A stretch of 12,203 nt of DNA from Planctomycetota bacterium (lineage in GTDB: Bacteria; Planctomycetota; Phycisphaerae; WQYP01). Of the stretch, positions 5,882 to 12,203 are shown piece by piece. The stretch spans positions 1-12,203 of the forward strand of contig JAJZOA010000038.1 in assembly GCA_021852225.1 (NCBI GenBank). The letters are read 5' to 3'. The position numbers were made by a program, and so were the translations under genes. The notes under the pieces were generated by a model. The model made no database searches. It was not told the DNA's origin and was given only the letters and a program-made list of their open reading frames with translations. Position 1 is the stretch's first letter. Every line of letters begins with the position of its first letter.

Positions 5882-6381
5882 AGACCATACAAAAACTGGC
5901 CTGGCCGCTGGGGCTGTTGAGCTTCTGGATGGCGATTTCATGGCTGCTGGCAAATCGGCAGATTGTGATCAACACTTCCCCCAGTGTGGCACCAGGAATT
6001 TACCTGCGGGTGAATGAACGGCCAACTGTAGGGCGAATTGTGGATTTCCGGATCCCGGCCTTGGCGTGGTCGTACATCCGGAAACGCACCGGCCACACGG
6101 GCCGGCACTGGTATATTCTCAAACCCATCGCCGCCGGCCCAGGTGATAAGGTCAACACCCTGGGGCGCTGGCTTTACATTAACGGCCGAAAAATAGCGCC
6201 GATCTACACGCATGATGAAAAAAGCCGGTTACTGCCGCATTGGCGGGCCGATTGTGTGCTTGGGCCACACGAATATTTCGTCTATTCCAGCCGAATCTGG
6301 AATAGTTTTGACAGCCGGTACTATGGCCCGATTCGGCATAGCCGGATCGCTGCGGTACGCGTGCCCTTGCTGACGTGGTAA
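5869..6381 (+). CDS. traF: TraF-type S26 signal peptidase (conjugative pilin maturation)
   Basis: A membrane-bound serine peptidase related to leader peptidases. RP4 TraF processes and cyclises the TrbC pilin. From GTG 5869 (GGAG six bases upstream) it has 170 residues; a TTG at 5857 is an alternative. One N-terminal membrane segment spans about residues 10-28. Catalytic Ser39 is in NTSPSVAPGIY and Lys85 in ILKPIAAGPGD. The C-terminal block WNSFDSRYYGPI (144-155, Asp148) matches the conserved SFDARYFGPI region of RP4 TraF. The protein would act at the periplasmic face of the inner membrane. It ends 6 bp before the convergent nuclease gene and is the last gene of its operon. Its substrate TrbC must be encoded beyond the window. 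Confidence 0.9.
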   Translation: MPQLKTIQKLAWPLGLLSFWMAISWLLANRQIVINTSPSVAPGIYLRVNERPTVGRIVDFRIPALAWSYIRKRTGHTGRHWYILKPIAAGPGDKVNTLGRWLYINGRKIAPIYTHDEKSRLLPHWRADCVLGPHEYFVYSSRIWNSFDSRYYGPIRHSRIAAVRVPLLTW

Positions 6382-6387
6382 AGGCAA

Positions 6388-7647
6388 TCAAGTGTGAACC
6401 CCAGTCACCGACAGTAGATCAAAAAAGAAAACATGCACCGTTACGATTCGTTGTTCATCGACTGGTTGCTTGAACCGGAATCGCCATTCCCCCGCTTGTG
6501 ATGGCGAAATTTCGCAAACAAAAAGTGCGTGACCGGCCATTGCAGACGCCAAGTTACGCTGAGCAAGAGAGAAATTCGCTATTTTTGTGTTAAAGAAAAC
6601 AAGCGAGCACTTGCAATCTCGCCAAGTCAGGTACGATAATAACTGATCCACCGCTTGCGTGCACTCTTTCGGACCACGCCATACTTTGCACTCGGCAATA
6701 AATGCGGCGCGATTTTCAGCCTCAATGCAGATATCTGTTTTCCCTTTCTTTCGAAAGCGTTCGCCAGTAGCGTCGCCATGGTAATGACCATTCAGGTGGG
6801 CCAGAATAATGTCGCGCAATTCCTCTTCATCATGTTTTGCGAACGTTGCCGGTGTCGTTTCGAACGATTTTCCTTCATGGCGGATTACGCTCAAAATATG
6901 CTCGTAATCTTCGTCGCGAACGCCTGGTTCCGGTTTTGTGTCGGGAGGGGGCGGTAGTGGGCGAATCAATTTACGTGGCACCGCCAATGGCTGGACTTCC
7001 GGTGCTCCCGGACGACGAGCCAACGGGATATTGAGGATGTTGCGAACTTGGTTTTGTTTTTCCAGGCGGCTGCGGCGGGCTTGCACGAATCCTCGAATTT
7101 GCGCAGGGAGTTGCTGATTGTATGTCGCAATATTTCTCGTCTGGTTTGTGATAAAAGTTTCAAGGAGGGTTAGTTGTTCATCGAAGCGAGTCTTAAACTT
7201 GCTCGGCTCTTCGCCAGTCGGCATATGAATTTCTAGCGATAAAATTCCAGCATCTTGACCACATCTGGTTTGAATGATTCCTCGTGGGGAATTCAGAAGA
7301 AATGGGTTGGGCTTTATTCGCCAGAGCGACTTATCGCCAAAGTATGGTATGGAAATTATGACTTTCACGCTGGGGACAACACATCGCTCACCCGGGAAAG
7401 TGGCATATTGCGAATTATGTGTGACATCAATATGAGATTCTTGTTCGGTCATTTCAGCGCGGTCTCGATAGAGTTTAAGCGGAGTGACCTCCAGTCGTGA
7501 GCGTACATGTTCAATGATCTGGTCGTCGGTGGAGGCCTGAAACTGCGAAGGTGGAATATCATCAACAGCTTTTTTGGCTTGATTTGTACGGTCTGTAAAG
7601 AATTTATGCACATCGGTATCGCAAAACAGCAAGGTATGATCGTTCAT
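6388..7647 (-). CDS. Protein with C-terminal PD-(D/E)XK nuclease-like domain, candidate defence nuclease
   Basis: 419 residues from ATG 7645-7647, with AAGG 8 bases upstream; an in-frame extension to 7764 has no matching site. The N-terminal 210 residues are not recognised and include a coiled-coil-like stretch (about 150-205). A proline-rich linker (about 210-242) leads to a C-terminal domain. There, GKTDICIEAENRAAFIAECKVW (302-323) places D305 and E319-x-K321 as a PD-(D/E)XK core, with Q331/Q335 in the following helix and GDATGERF (291-298) before it. I recall similar C-terminal cores (GKTDI...IFIAECKFW.GP) in uncharacterised proteins of many bacteria. The gene is separate in function from the conjugation genes on either side and is convergent with traF. 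A role in defence against phage or plasmids is inference; no methylase or other partner gene is adjacent. Confidence 0.7.
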   Translation of the reverse strand: MNDHTLLFCDTDVHKFFTDRTNQAKKAVDDIPPSQFQASTDDQIIEHVRSRLEVTPLKLYRDRAEMTEQESHIDVTHNSQYATFPGERCVVPSVKVIISIPYFGDKSLWRIKPNPFLLNSPRGIIQTRCGQDAGILSLEIHMPTGEEPSKFKTRFDEQLTLLETFITNQTRNIATYNQQLPAQIRGFVQARRSRLEKQNQVRNILNIPLARRPGAPEVQPLAVPRKLIRPLPPPPDTKPEPGVRDEDYEHILSVIRHEGKSFETTPATFAKHDEEELRDIILAHLNGHYHGDATGERFRKKGKTDICIEAENRAAFIAECKVWRGPKECTQAVDQLLSYLTWRDCKCSLVFFNTKIANFSLAQRNLASAMAGHALFVCEISPSQAGEWRFRFKQPVDEQRIVTVHVFFFDLLSVTGVHT

Positions 7648-7863
7648 TATTTTCGCCTTTCTGACATCGTACAGGTGATTCGTCCGCTGCCTCACAATTC
7701 GACCTATCACAGCAGGCCGCCGAATAGGACAGCGTGTCGTTCCACCGTATGGAACCTCTTGCATTCACATCATGGTGAAGCTCTGTGTTTTTGTCCACGT
7801 TGCCACTGTATTGGGGTTCTCAGCTGCCCGAATAATAAATGGTCATATGCGATATGTGACATA
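7648..7863. other. Intergenic region upstream of the nuclease-like gene
   Basis: 216 bp between the DUF2274 gene and the nuclease-like gene. No convincing gene is seen; a 64-codon minus frame (7604-7798) lacks a ribosome-binding site and overlaps the nuclease start. AT-rich DNA at 7828-7842 on the minus strand contains TATTAT, but no good -35 partner. The palindrome at 7851-7865 lies at its right edge. The nuclease promoter is probably here, but I cannot place it firmly. Confidence 0.45.
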
Positions 7864-7865
7864 TC
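7851..7865. promoter_or_regulatory. 15-bp palindrome at the end of the DUF2274 gene
   Basis: GATATGT-G-ACATATC is a perfect odd palindrome overlapping the stop codon of the DUF2274 gene. It lies about 200 bp upstream of the nuclease-like gene and is followed by no T-run in either direction. It is a candidate operator for separate control of the cargo gene, though function is unproven. Confidence 0.35.
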
Positions 7866-8175
7866 AGTTTGCCGATGTGACTGGTACGCCGTTTGTTTGA
7901 AGCACTTTTTGAGGGGTTGTGGGTACGGCTGACTTTGGTCCTCGGCGACCAACGACGGCTGTTTGGCGGTTTTTGAAGATTTGGAACTGGGGATCCGATT
8001 CCATGAACCGGCGGGTCATTTCACGGATCAGGTCGGCCTCAGTGACTTCGGCCCCGTAGGCTTGCTTGTAATACTGGCGATAAAGCCGCAAATCCTGTCC
8101 GAGCCGGTAATCAATCTTGACCGGGCAAGTGCTCGTTGTCGTCACGTGGAATGCGGGTAACGCGATTTCGTTCAT
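7864..8175 (-). CDS. DUF2274 protein, downstream partner of TrbI
   Basis: 103 residues. PVKIDYRLGQDLRLYRQYYKQAYGAEVTEADLIREMTRRFMESDPQF (18-64) fits DUF2274, a small family encoded directly after trbI in Trb-type ICE clusters. The first strand followed by helices suggests a ribbon-helix-helix-like fold. ATG 8173-8175 has AAGGAG about 8 bases upstream. It lies 55 bp after trbI and closes the visible trb operon. The basic C-terminal tail (70-103) is variable. The function is not known; accessory or regulatory DNA binding is possible. Confidence 0.8.
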   Translation of the reverse strand: MNEIALPAFHVTTTSTCPVKIDYRLGQDLRLYRQYYKQAYGAEVTEADLIREMTRRFMESDPQFQIFKNRQTAVVGRRGPKSAVPTTPQKVLQTNGVPVTSAN

Positions 8176-8230
8176 GGGTGGGTCTCCTTTTCAATACGGA
8201 TTTGTTCAATTCCGCATATGACACTGGTTC

Positions 8231-9766
8231 TCATGGCTGGTACGATTTTAAAATTATGTCCTTATTAACAAGAATCCTGAACGGCCAGCCGGGCCGGATG
8301 GTGATCGTGGGTTGCACGTCCAACTGCCGGTTAATGATTCTCTGGCCGATCTGGGAAGCCTCCTGGGCGATGGTATTGCCGACAACATCCTGATTCGTGC
8401 TGGTGCTGTTGGGATTGATGGCCAGACTACCGCCATAGGCAATGGCCGTACTTAAGGCCGCAGCTTCGGCGAGCTTTTTAAAGTGGTAATCAACCTTGTC
8501 GTGCAGACCCGATTGGCCTTCCTGATCCGTGCCCGGCATGGCATCGAGCACGATGGAATCGCCATTGGGCAGAATTAACCGCTGCCAGGCGATCAGGACA
8601 CGGTTTTCGCCATTGCCCACCACGCTGCTGTAGCGCCCCAGCAGGCGTGAGCCCTGGGGAATAAGCAGATACCGCCCGGTAACCGAATCAAAGACATTCT
8701 GTGTCACCACGCCGATAATCTGGCCGGGCAGGTCGCTGTTGATGCCGGTGACCAGAGCGCCGGGAATGACCGTACCAGCCTGGATTTCATAGGGGGAAGC
8801 TGGTTTAATAAGCGACTGGGCCAAATAGGTGTCAACAGCACTGGCGCGATTCAGAAAATCCCTGTGCTCCTGCTGAATACTTCCGCTCTGGCCGGTAGCA
8901 TCTGCCGGGGAATTCATTCCGACAGCACCTTGCGGCCCGAAAGGGAACATTCCCGAAGATCCGATCAACCCATTTGTGGCATTATCACCTGTTGTGGCAA
9001 TGTCTCCTGCCGCACCGGAATGTGCCGGCGATGCGGTCGTTTGGTGATCGCCGGCAGCATAATCCAAGCCCGGAAAAACTTCCGGCGAATTCATGGCCTG
9101 CCGCCATTGGCGCTGCAAGGTTTTCAAATCCACCAATCGCTGGCGCGCCTGGGCCGCGGCCAGCAATTGCTGGGCGGTGGCGGTGCGCGTTGTGCTATTA
9201 CCGTCTTTACTGATACTTGGTACCGGCCTGCCGGGCGGCAGTGTACTGCGACTGGGGGTACGGTTATCGCTTTGGGGCCACGTGTACGTTGGCGGTAATG
9301 TGCTCAGCAGCGGATTGTCATTGGCCGTTTCGGCGGCCGGTACAGGCGAAGCATCATTGTTCTGCGACGGATGCTTTATTTGTTCTGATGGCGAACCACC
9401 CAGACCGATGACCAGCGCCATGCCCACCGCGCCCACGGCGGCTACCAATATCAAACCCACCGCTTTGGGCTTGAGTCGTGTGACCGCCGGCCGCGATGGA
9501 TGCAGTTGCAGTGTCGCTTGCGTTTCGTGCTTATCGCTTTCCTCGGCGGCGGCTGGGCCGCCATTGCTCATGGCGGTATCGGTGGCCGCGGGCAATGCCG
9601 GCTCTGAAGTCTGGCCATCAATCGGCGGTTGAGTATCCGCTGTGCCTGAATTGGGTGAAGCCGGTGAAGTTGGGGCGACGACGGGTTCCTCCTGGCGGGC
9701 CGCGGGCTTTGGCAACACCTCTGCCGGTTCTTGTGGTTGGTCTGTGGATTTCTGTTCTTCGTTCAT
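8231..9766 (-). CDS. trbI: Conjugal transfer protein TrbI (VirB10-like)
   Basis: Inner-to-outer membrane scaffold of the type IV mating pore, equivalent to VirB10. 511 residues from ATG 9764-9766, with GGAGA 9 bases upstream; in-frame sequence to 10096 overlaps trbG and is not coding. It has a cytoplasmic Pro/Ala/Glu-rich tail (1-97), one membrane helix (about 102-123) and a long low-complexity periplasmic linker (125-300). The TrbI/VirB10 C-terminal domain (about 325-505) follows, including YEIQAGTVIPGALVTGINSD, LLIPQGSRLLGRY and the block WQRLILPNGDSIVLDAMPGTDQ. Many of these positions are conserved in the family. It lies 73 bp after trbG. Confidence 0.95.
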   Translation of the reverse strand: MNEEQKSTDQPQEPAEVLPKPAARQEEPVVAPTSPASPNSGTADTQPPIDGQTSEPALPAATDTAMSNGGPAAAEESDKHETQATLQLHPSRPAVTRLKPKAVGLILVAAVGAVGMALVIGLGGSPSEQIKHPSQNNDASPVPAAETANDNPLLSTLPPTYTWPQSDNRTPSRSTLPPGRPVPSISKDGNSTTRTATAQQLLAAAQARQRLVDLKTLQRQWRQAMNSPEVFPGLDYAAGDHQTTASPAHSGAAGDIATTGDNATNGLIGSSGMFPFGPQGAVGMNSPADATGQSGSIQQEHRDFLNRASAVDTYLAQSLIKPASPYEIQAGTVIPGALVTGINSDLPGQIIGVVTQNVFDSVTGRYLLIPQGSRLLGRYSSVVGNGENRVLIAWQRLILPNGDSIVLDAMPGTDQEGQSGLHDKVDYHFKKLAEAAALSTAIAYGGSLAINPNSTSTNQDVVGNTIAQEASQIGQRIINRQLDVQPTITIRPGWPFRILVNKDIILKSYQP

Positions 9767-9839
9767 GATTTGTATTCTCCATATAAATTTGTGGTGGCTG
9801 CGGCATGCGCCAAGGCGAACCAAAAACCATTTATGCCAA

Positions 9840-10877
9840 TTACTTGGGTTTGGCCCGTTCAATACGCACAATGGTCTGGGGCTTCTGGCCCAGGCGCAGT
9901 TCCGCCTCATCAAATAGCTGATCCACGATGTAGTAATCGCCCCGGATACGGTAATTGACGATCTGGGCGTGTCCGTTCTTGCCCAGCACAAACAGCGGCG
10001 GTGCCGCGGTGACACCCAAATCCGGCGGGAATTCAATGTACGTCTTTTCGCCATCATCAAAGGCACGCAGCGGCGTCCACGGCGGTGTCTTGCCATTCTG
10101 CTTGAGTATCAGGTAATTGAAGTTCAATTGTGACAGATTCAGATGACGACCGAGAACGGCATTTTGACCGGCTTCCCGCCGATGCAGCTTGTGTTCGATG
10201 ATCGTCAAGCTCCCGAAAGGATAGTGCCAGGCGATCATGGTCTGATAGACGCCCACGGATACGGAACGAAGATCAATTTGATAAATGCGCCGGTCGGTGG
10301 TGATGACCATATTGGTGGATAAATCCGGCAGACGCGGCTTGACCAGAATCAGGGTCTGGCGATTGTCGCCGGAGCCAGCCTGGACAGATTGAACAATCCA
10401 GCGGGTTGTATCACCGGCGGCACAACTTTCAAGTTGTTCTCCAGGTTGCAAGGCGATAGTGGTGACAAAGCCGGGACTGGTCACAGCGGTATAGACCACG
10501 CCCGGGGCGTAATCGTAATACTCCACCGCGTCGATAAAGCCCTTGGGTGTCGGTTGGCGTGTCGCCCTGGCGACAGCCCTGGCAATCGTTTGGAGGGCAT
10601 TGCTCGTCTGTTTTGGTTGAGCATTGGCACCGCTGGCCGGCAAAGCCCGCAATTGTGGTTCAAACACCGGAACTCTGACCTGCACCACCTTGGGCAGAGC
10701 CTGATTGGATTCCAGGTGGGCCGGGACTAAGCGCGTGTCGGGTCCAACCACGATGTCAGGTTGCCGTTGGCTGGAGCAACCACCGGCGGTTATGCATGCA
10801 AGCGCGACCAGTATGGTCGCACCATGGCGGCATTGGCCAAATTTTTTCAATCCAAATGTTGTGTTTTTGTGACGCAT
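9840..10877 (-). CDS. trbG: Conjugal transfer protein TrbG (VirB9-like), probable lipoprotein
   Basis: An outer-membrane-complex component of the mating pore, equivalent to VirB9, which binds TrbI/VirB10 around the channel. 345 residues, with ATG 10875-10877 and AAGGA 7 bases upstream. A basic N-terminus and hydrophobic stretch (about 19-33) end in a lipobox-like ITAGGC with Cys34, suggesting a lipid anchor. The VirB9 domain includes VVYTAVTSPGFVTTIALQPGE (residues 126-146) and a C-terminal beta domain (about 240-340). It sits between trbF (48-bp gap) and trbI. The lipid anchor is predicted from sequence only. Confidence 0.93.
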   Translation of the reverse strand: MRHKNTTFGLKKFGQCRHGATILVALACITAGGCSSQRQPDIVVGPDTRLVPAHLESNQALPKVVQVRVPVFEPQLRALPASGANAQPKQTSNALQTIARAVARATRQPTPKGFIDAVEYYDYAPGVVYTAVTSPGFVTTIALQPGEQLESCAAGDTTRWIVQSVQAGSGDNRQTLILVKPRLPDLSTNMVITTDRRIYQIDLRSVSVGVYQTMIAWHYPFGSLTIIEHKLHRREAGQNAVLGRHLNLSQLNFNYLILKQNGKTPPWTPLRAFDDGEKTYIEFPPDLGVTAAPPLFVLGKNGHAQIVNYRIRGDYYIVDQLFDEAELRLGQKPQTIVRIERAKPK

Positions 10878-10925
10878 GAGAGATTCCTTTCAAATAATCG
10901 TGCGGTTTCGTATTTCCCATGGTTT

Positions 10926-11654
10926 TTAGTGAGTGGAACCCTGCCGGATGCCTTGGACCGGCCCATCAAAATCCGGACTCCAGGTAAAGTCGGTGATGTA
11001 AACGCCCAGCGGATTGTTGAACACCTGCTGGGGTGTGGCCGGCGGAATGAGTTTGATGTCAAACAGACCCGTGTAATGCACAGAGCGTACTATTGCTCCA
11101 TGACTGAAGGTGTCTTCAATCCAGCGGACCTGGTAGGTGGTGTGGCTTCTTTGCAGGATGCTCACCAAGTGCACCGTTTTCGCGATCGGTGTGCCGATAG
11201 AATCAACTCCGCTTTGACGGGCGGCATACTGGTTCATAGCGCGGATCGCATCGCCGGCCAGGAAGTGATACGCCTTAAGCCACTGATCCCGCAGCACCAC
11301 GGGATCCAAGGGCCGGGAACGAACCAGGCTGACCACCTGCCCCACGAAATACCCAATCTGGGCGGCGTCGGGATGATAAATGCCGTTGGCCAATTCAATA
11401 CGCCCCGGCATGCCAACTTTATCTACCGGCACCACATAAGCCGCCACCTGGCGGGTCAGGCTCATATAGACCACGGCGCTGGTGGAAATCACCGCCAGCA
11501 ATAAAGCACCCAGGGCCGCGATGCGCCAATGGGCGGCCTGTTGGCGGGCCGTGCCGATGCGCTGATCCCACACCCTGGCCGCCCGCAGATAGTGTGTCTG
11601 GTAAGGGGTTGTGTTGTTGTGGCCGTAACTGGTGGTGCGTAATGAAAAGCCCAT
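10926..11654 (-). CDS. trbF: Conjugal transfer protein TrbF (VirB8-like)
   Basis: A bitopic inner-membrane assembly factor of the mating pore, equivalent to VirB8. 242 residues from ATG 11652-11654, with GGAGA 8 bases upstream; a TTG at 11669 is an in-frame alternative overlapping that site and is disfavoured. The cytoplasmic N-terminus carries the family-typical NPYL-like TTPYQTHYLRAARVWDQRIG (residues 15-34). One membrane helix spans about 45-66, and a periplasmic VirB8 domain follows, with WLKAYHFLAGDAIRAMNQY and YQVRWIEDTF. It lies 39 bp after trbL. Confidence 0.93.
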   Translation of the reverse strand: MGFSLRTTSYGHNNTTPYQTHYLRAARVWDQRIGTARQQAAHWRIAALGALLLAVISTSAVVYMSLTRQVAAYVVPVDKVGMPGRIELANGIYHPDAAQIGYFVGQVVSLVRSRPLDPVVLRDQWLKAYHFLAGDAIRAMNQYAARQSGVDSIGTPIAKTVHLVSILQRSHTTYQVRWIEDTFSHGAIVRSVHYTGLFDIKLIPPATPQQVFNNPLGVYITDFTWSPDFDGPVQGIRQGSTH

Positions 11655-11693
11655 GATTGATTTCTCCAAATAGTGCCAATTGTTCTTGGTTGT

Positions 11694-12203
11694 TTATTCC
11701 TCGGAAAGATTCCCGCGGCCGGCGCTTAGGCCTCCACCGCCACCGCATGATCCTTCGATCTTTTGAATACCGCGACTGACACGCTGACTGCCCGCTTGCA
11801 GATGACTGGTTTGCAATGATGCCGCCTTGGGCGCTGGGCCGGAGGGCGTGCTGCCGCCAGCGGCAGTCCCGGAGTTTGGCGTTTGAGAACGTAGCGTCGA
11901 TGCCGCTCGGACGGAAGCGAGCGACGCGCCTACTACTCCTCCGGCAACAAATGTGCCGGCGCCATATGCGGTTTGGCCGGTTCCGTAGGCAAGTAAACCC
12001 GCGCCACCGGCAGCATCCAGCATCGTGCCTGCGCCCAGGCTCGGCCCGCCGGAGACCAGATCGCCCGCCAGACGTGTGGCGGTGATCGCCAATACCATCA
12101 ACACAATGGAGCCCAGGGCGATGTCCATGGCGGAACGAATGGTCACACCGTTGGGATTCAGTTGCAGGTGGCCAAAGGCCAGATCGCCGATCCCGGCAAC
12201 CAG
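11694..12203 (-). CDS. trbL: Conjugal transfer protein TrbL (VirB6-like), C-terminal part
   Basis: The C-terminal roughly 169 residues of a polytopic inner-membrane protein; the frame is open to the window edge, so the start is outside. A hydrophobic segment (about 31-53 of the visible part; ALGSIVLMVLAITATRLAGDLV) precedes a Gly/Ala-rich membrane-like stretch. A polar low-complexity tail rich in Ser, Pro and Gly then ends LSEE. TrbL/VirB6 proteins have such a variable tail after their membrane helices. The position directly upstream of trbF, on the same strand and in the standard order trbL-F-G-I, carries most of the weight. Confidence 0.85.
   Translation of the reverse strand: MVAGIGDLAFGHLQLNPNGVTIRSAMDIALGSIVLMVLAITATRLAGDLVSGGPSLGAGTMLDAAGGAGLLAYGTGQTAYGAGTFVAGGVVGASLASVRAASTLRSQTPNSGTAAGGSTPSGPAPKAASLQTSHLQAGSQRVSRGIQKIEGSCGGGGGLSAGRGNLSEE

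Larger units (their letters stand above)
2447..12203. mobile_element. Integrative and conjugative element, left end to window edge (partial)
   Basis: A tRNA-Lys target, an adjacent tyrosine integrase and excisionase-like gene, a CI-like repressor, a TraF-type pilin peptidase and a Trb-type mating-pore cluster (trbL-F-G-I plus DUF2274) together indicate an ICE. Relaxase, coupling protein, TrbB/C/D/E/J and the right att site are not in the window, so completeness and mobility cannot be judged. The nuclease-like gene at 6388-7647 is the one apparent cargo gene. Confidence 0.85.

Noticed and set aside
7604..7798. 64-codon minus-strand frame upstream of the nuclease gene
   Set aside because: Overlaps the nuclease start in another frame, lacks a ribosome-binding site and shows no recognisable motif.
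8231..10096. 621-codon version of TrbI
   Set aside because: The first 110 codons overlap trbG in another frame and resemble nothing; ATG 9766 has a good ribosome-binding site and begins the typical N-terminal tail.
10761..11504. 247-codon plus-strand frame
   Set aside because: Lies antisense to trbF and the start of trbG, both with clear family features and ribosome-binding sites; no independent support.
1..12203. CRISPR arrays, rRNA, insertion sequences
   Set aside because: No regularly spaced repeats, rRNA-like segments or transposase genes were seen on either strand.

Overview
The window joins a chromosomal sulfate-assimilation locus (left, about 1-2415) to the integrase end of an integrative and conjugative element (ICE) inserted at a tRNA-Lys gene (right, about 2447 to the window end). 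The host is a Gram-negative-type bacterium: the element carries a Trb/VirB secretion channel that spans two membranes. The integrase resembles those I associate with Planctomycetes and related PVC bacteria. That placement is an impression from sequence style, not a database result.

Host part: cysD (2076-1117, minus) and cysN (1059 leftwards, minus) encode the two subunits of ATP sulfurylase and form an operon. A sigma70-like promoter (2148-2176) drives them, and its -10 box lies inside a 20-bp inverted repeat that looks like an operator. cysN is broken at about position 60-75. The minus strand carries its 5' two-thirds, while bases 3 to about 65 carry the C-terminal end of a CysN on the opposite strand. 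This is either an inversion or a fold-back assembly chimera.

Integration site: tRNA-Lys(UUU) at 2416-2488 (plus). The integrase (3815-2427, minus) points at the tRNA and its reading frame runs 20 codons into the tRNA antisense strand, stopping in the D arm. The crossover probably lies in the 3' half of the tRNA.

Recombination and control module (2489-5400): tyrosine recombinase, a small excisionase-like HTH protein, a small ribbon-helix-helix-like protein on the opposite strand, and a CI/LexA-like repressor with XRE and S24 domains. Upstream of the repressor is a divergent control region with two TTGACT elements in perfect inverted repeat, as in a phage immunity region.

Transfer module: from that region a plus-strand operon encodes a DUF2840-like protein and a TraF-type S26 peptidase that processes the conjugative pilin. 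From the right edge leftwards on the minus strand lie trbL (partial), trbF, trbG, trbI and a DUF2274 protein, in the conserved Trb order. Relaxase, coupling protein, TrbB/C/D/E/J and the second att site must lie beyond the window.

Cargo: between traF and the trb cluster sits a 419-residue protein with a C-terminal PD-(D/E)XK nuclease-like core (7647-6388, minus). It has no transfer function that I know of and is the best candidate for a poorly described system, possibly a single-gene defence nuclease.
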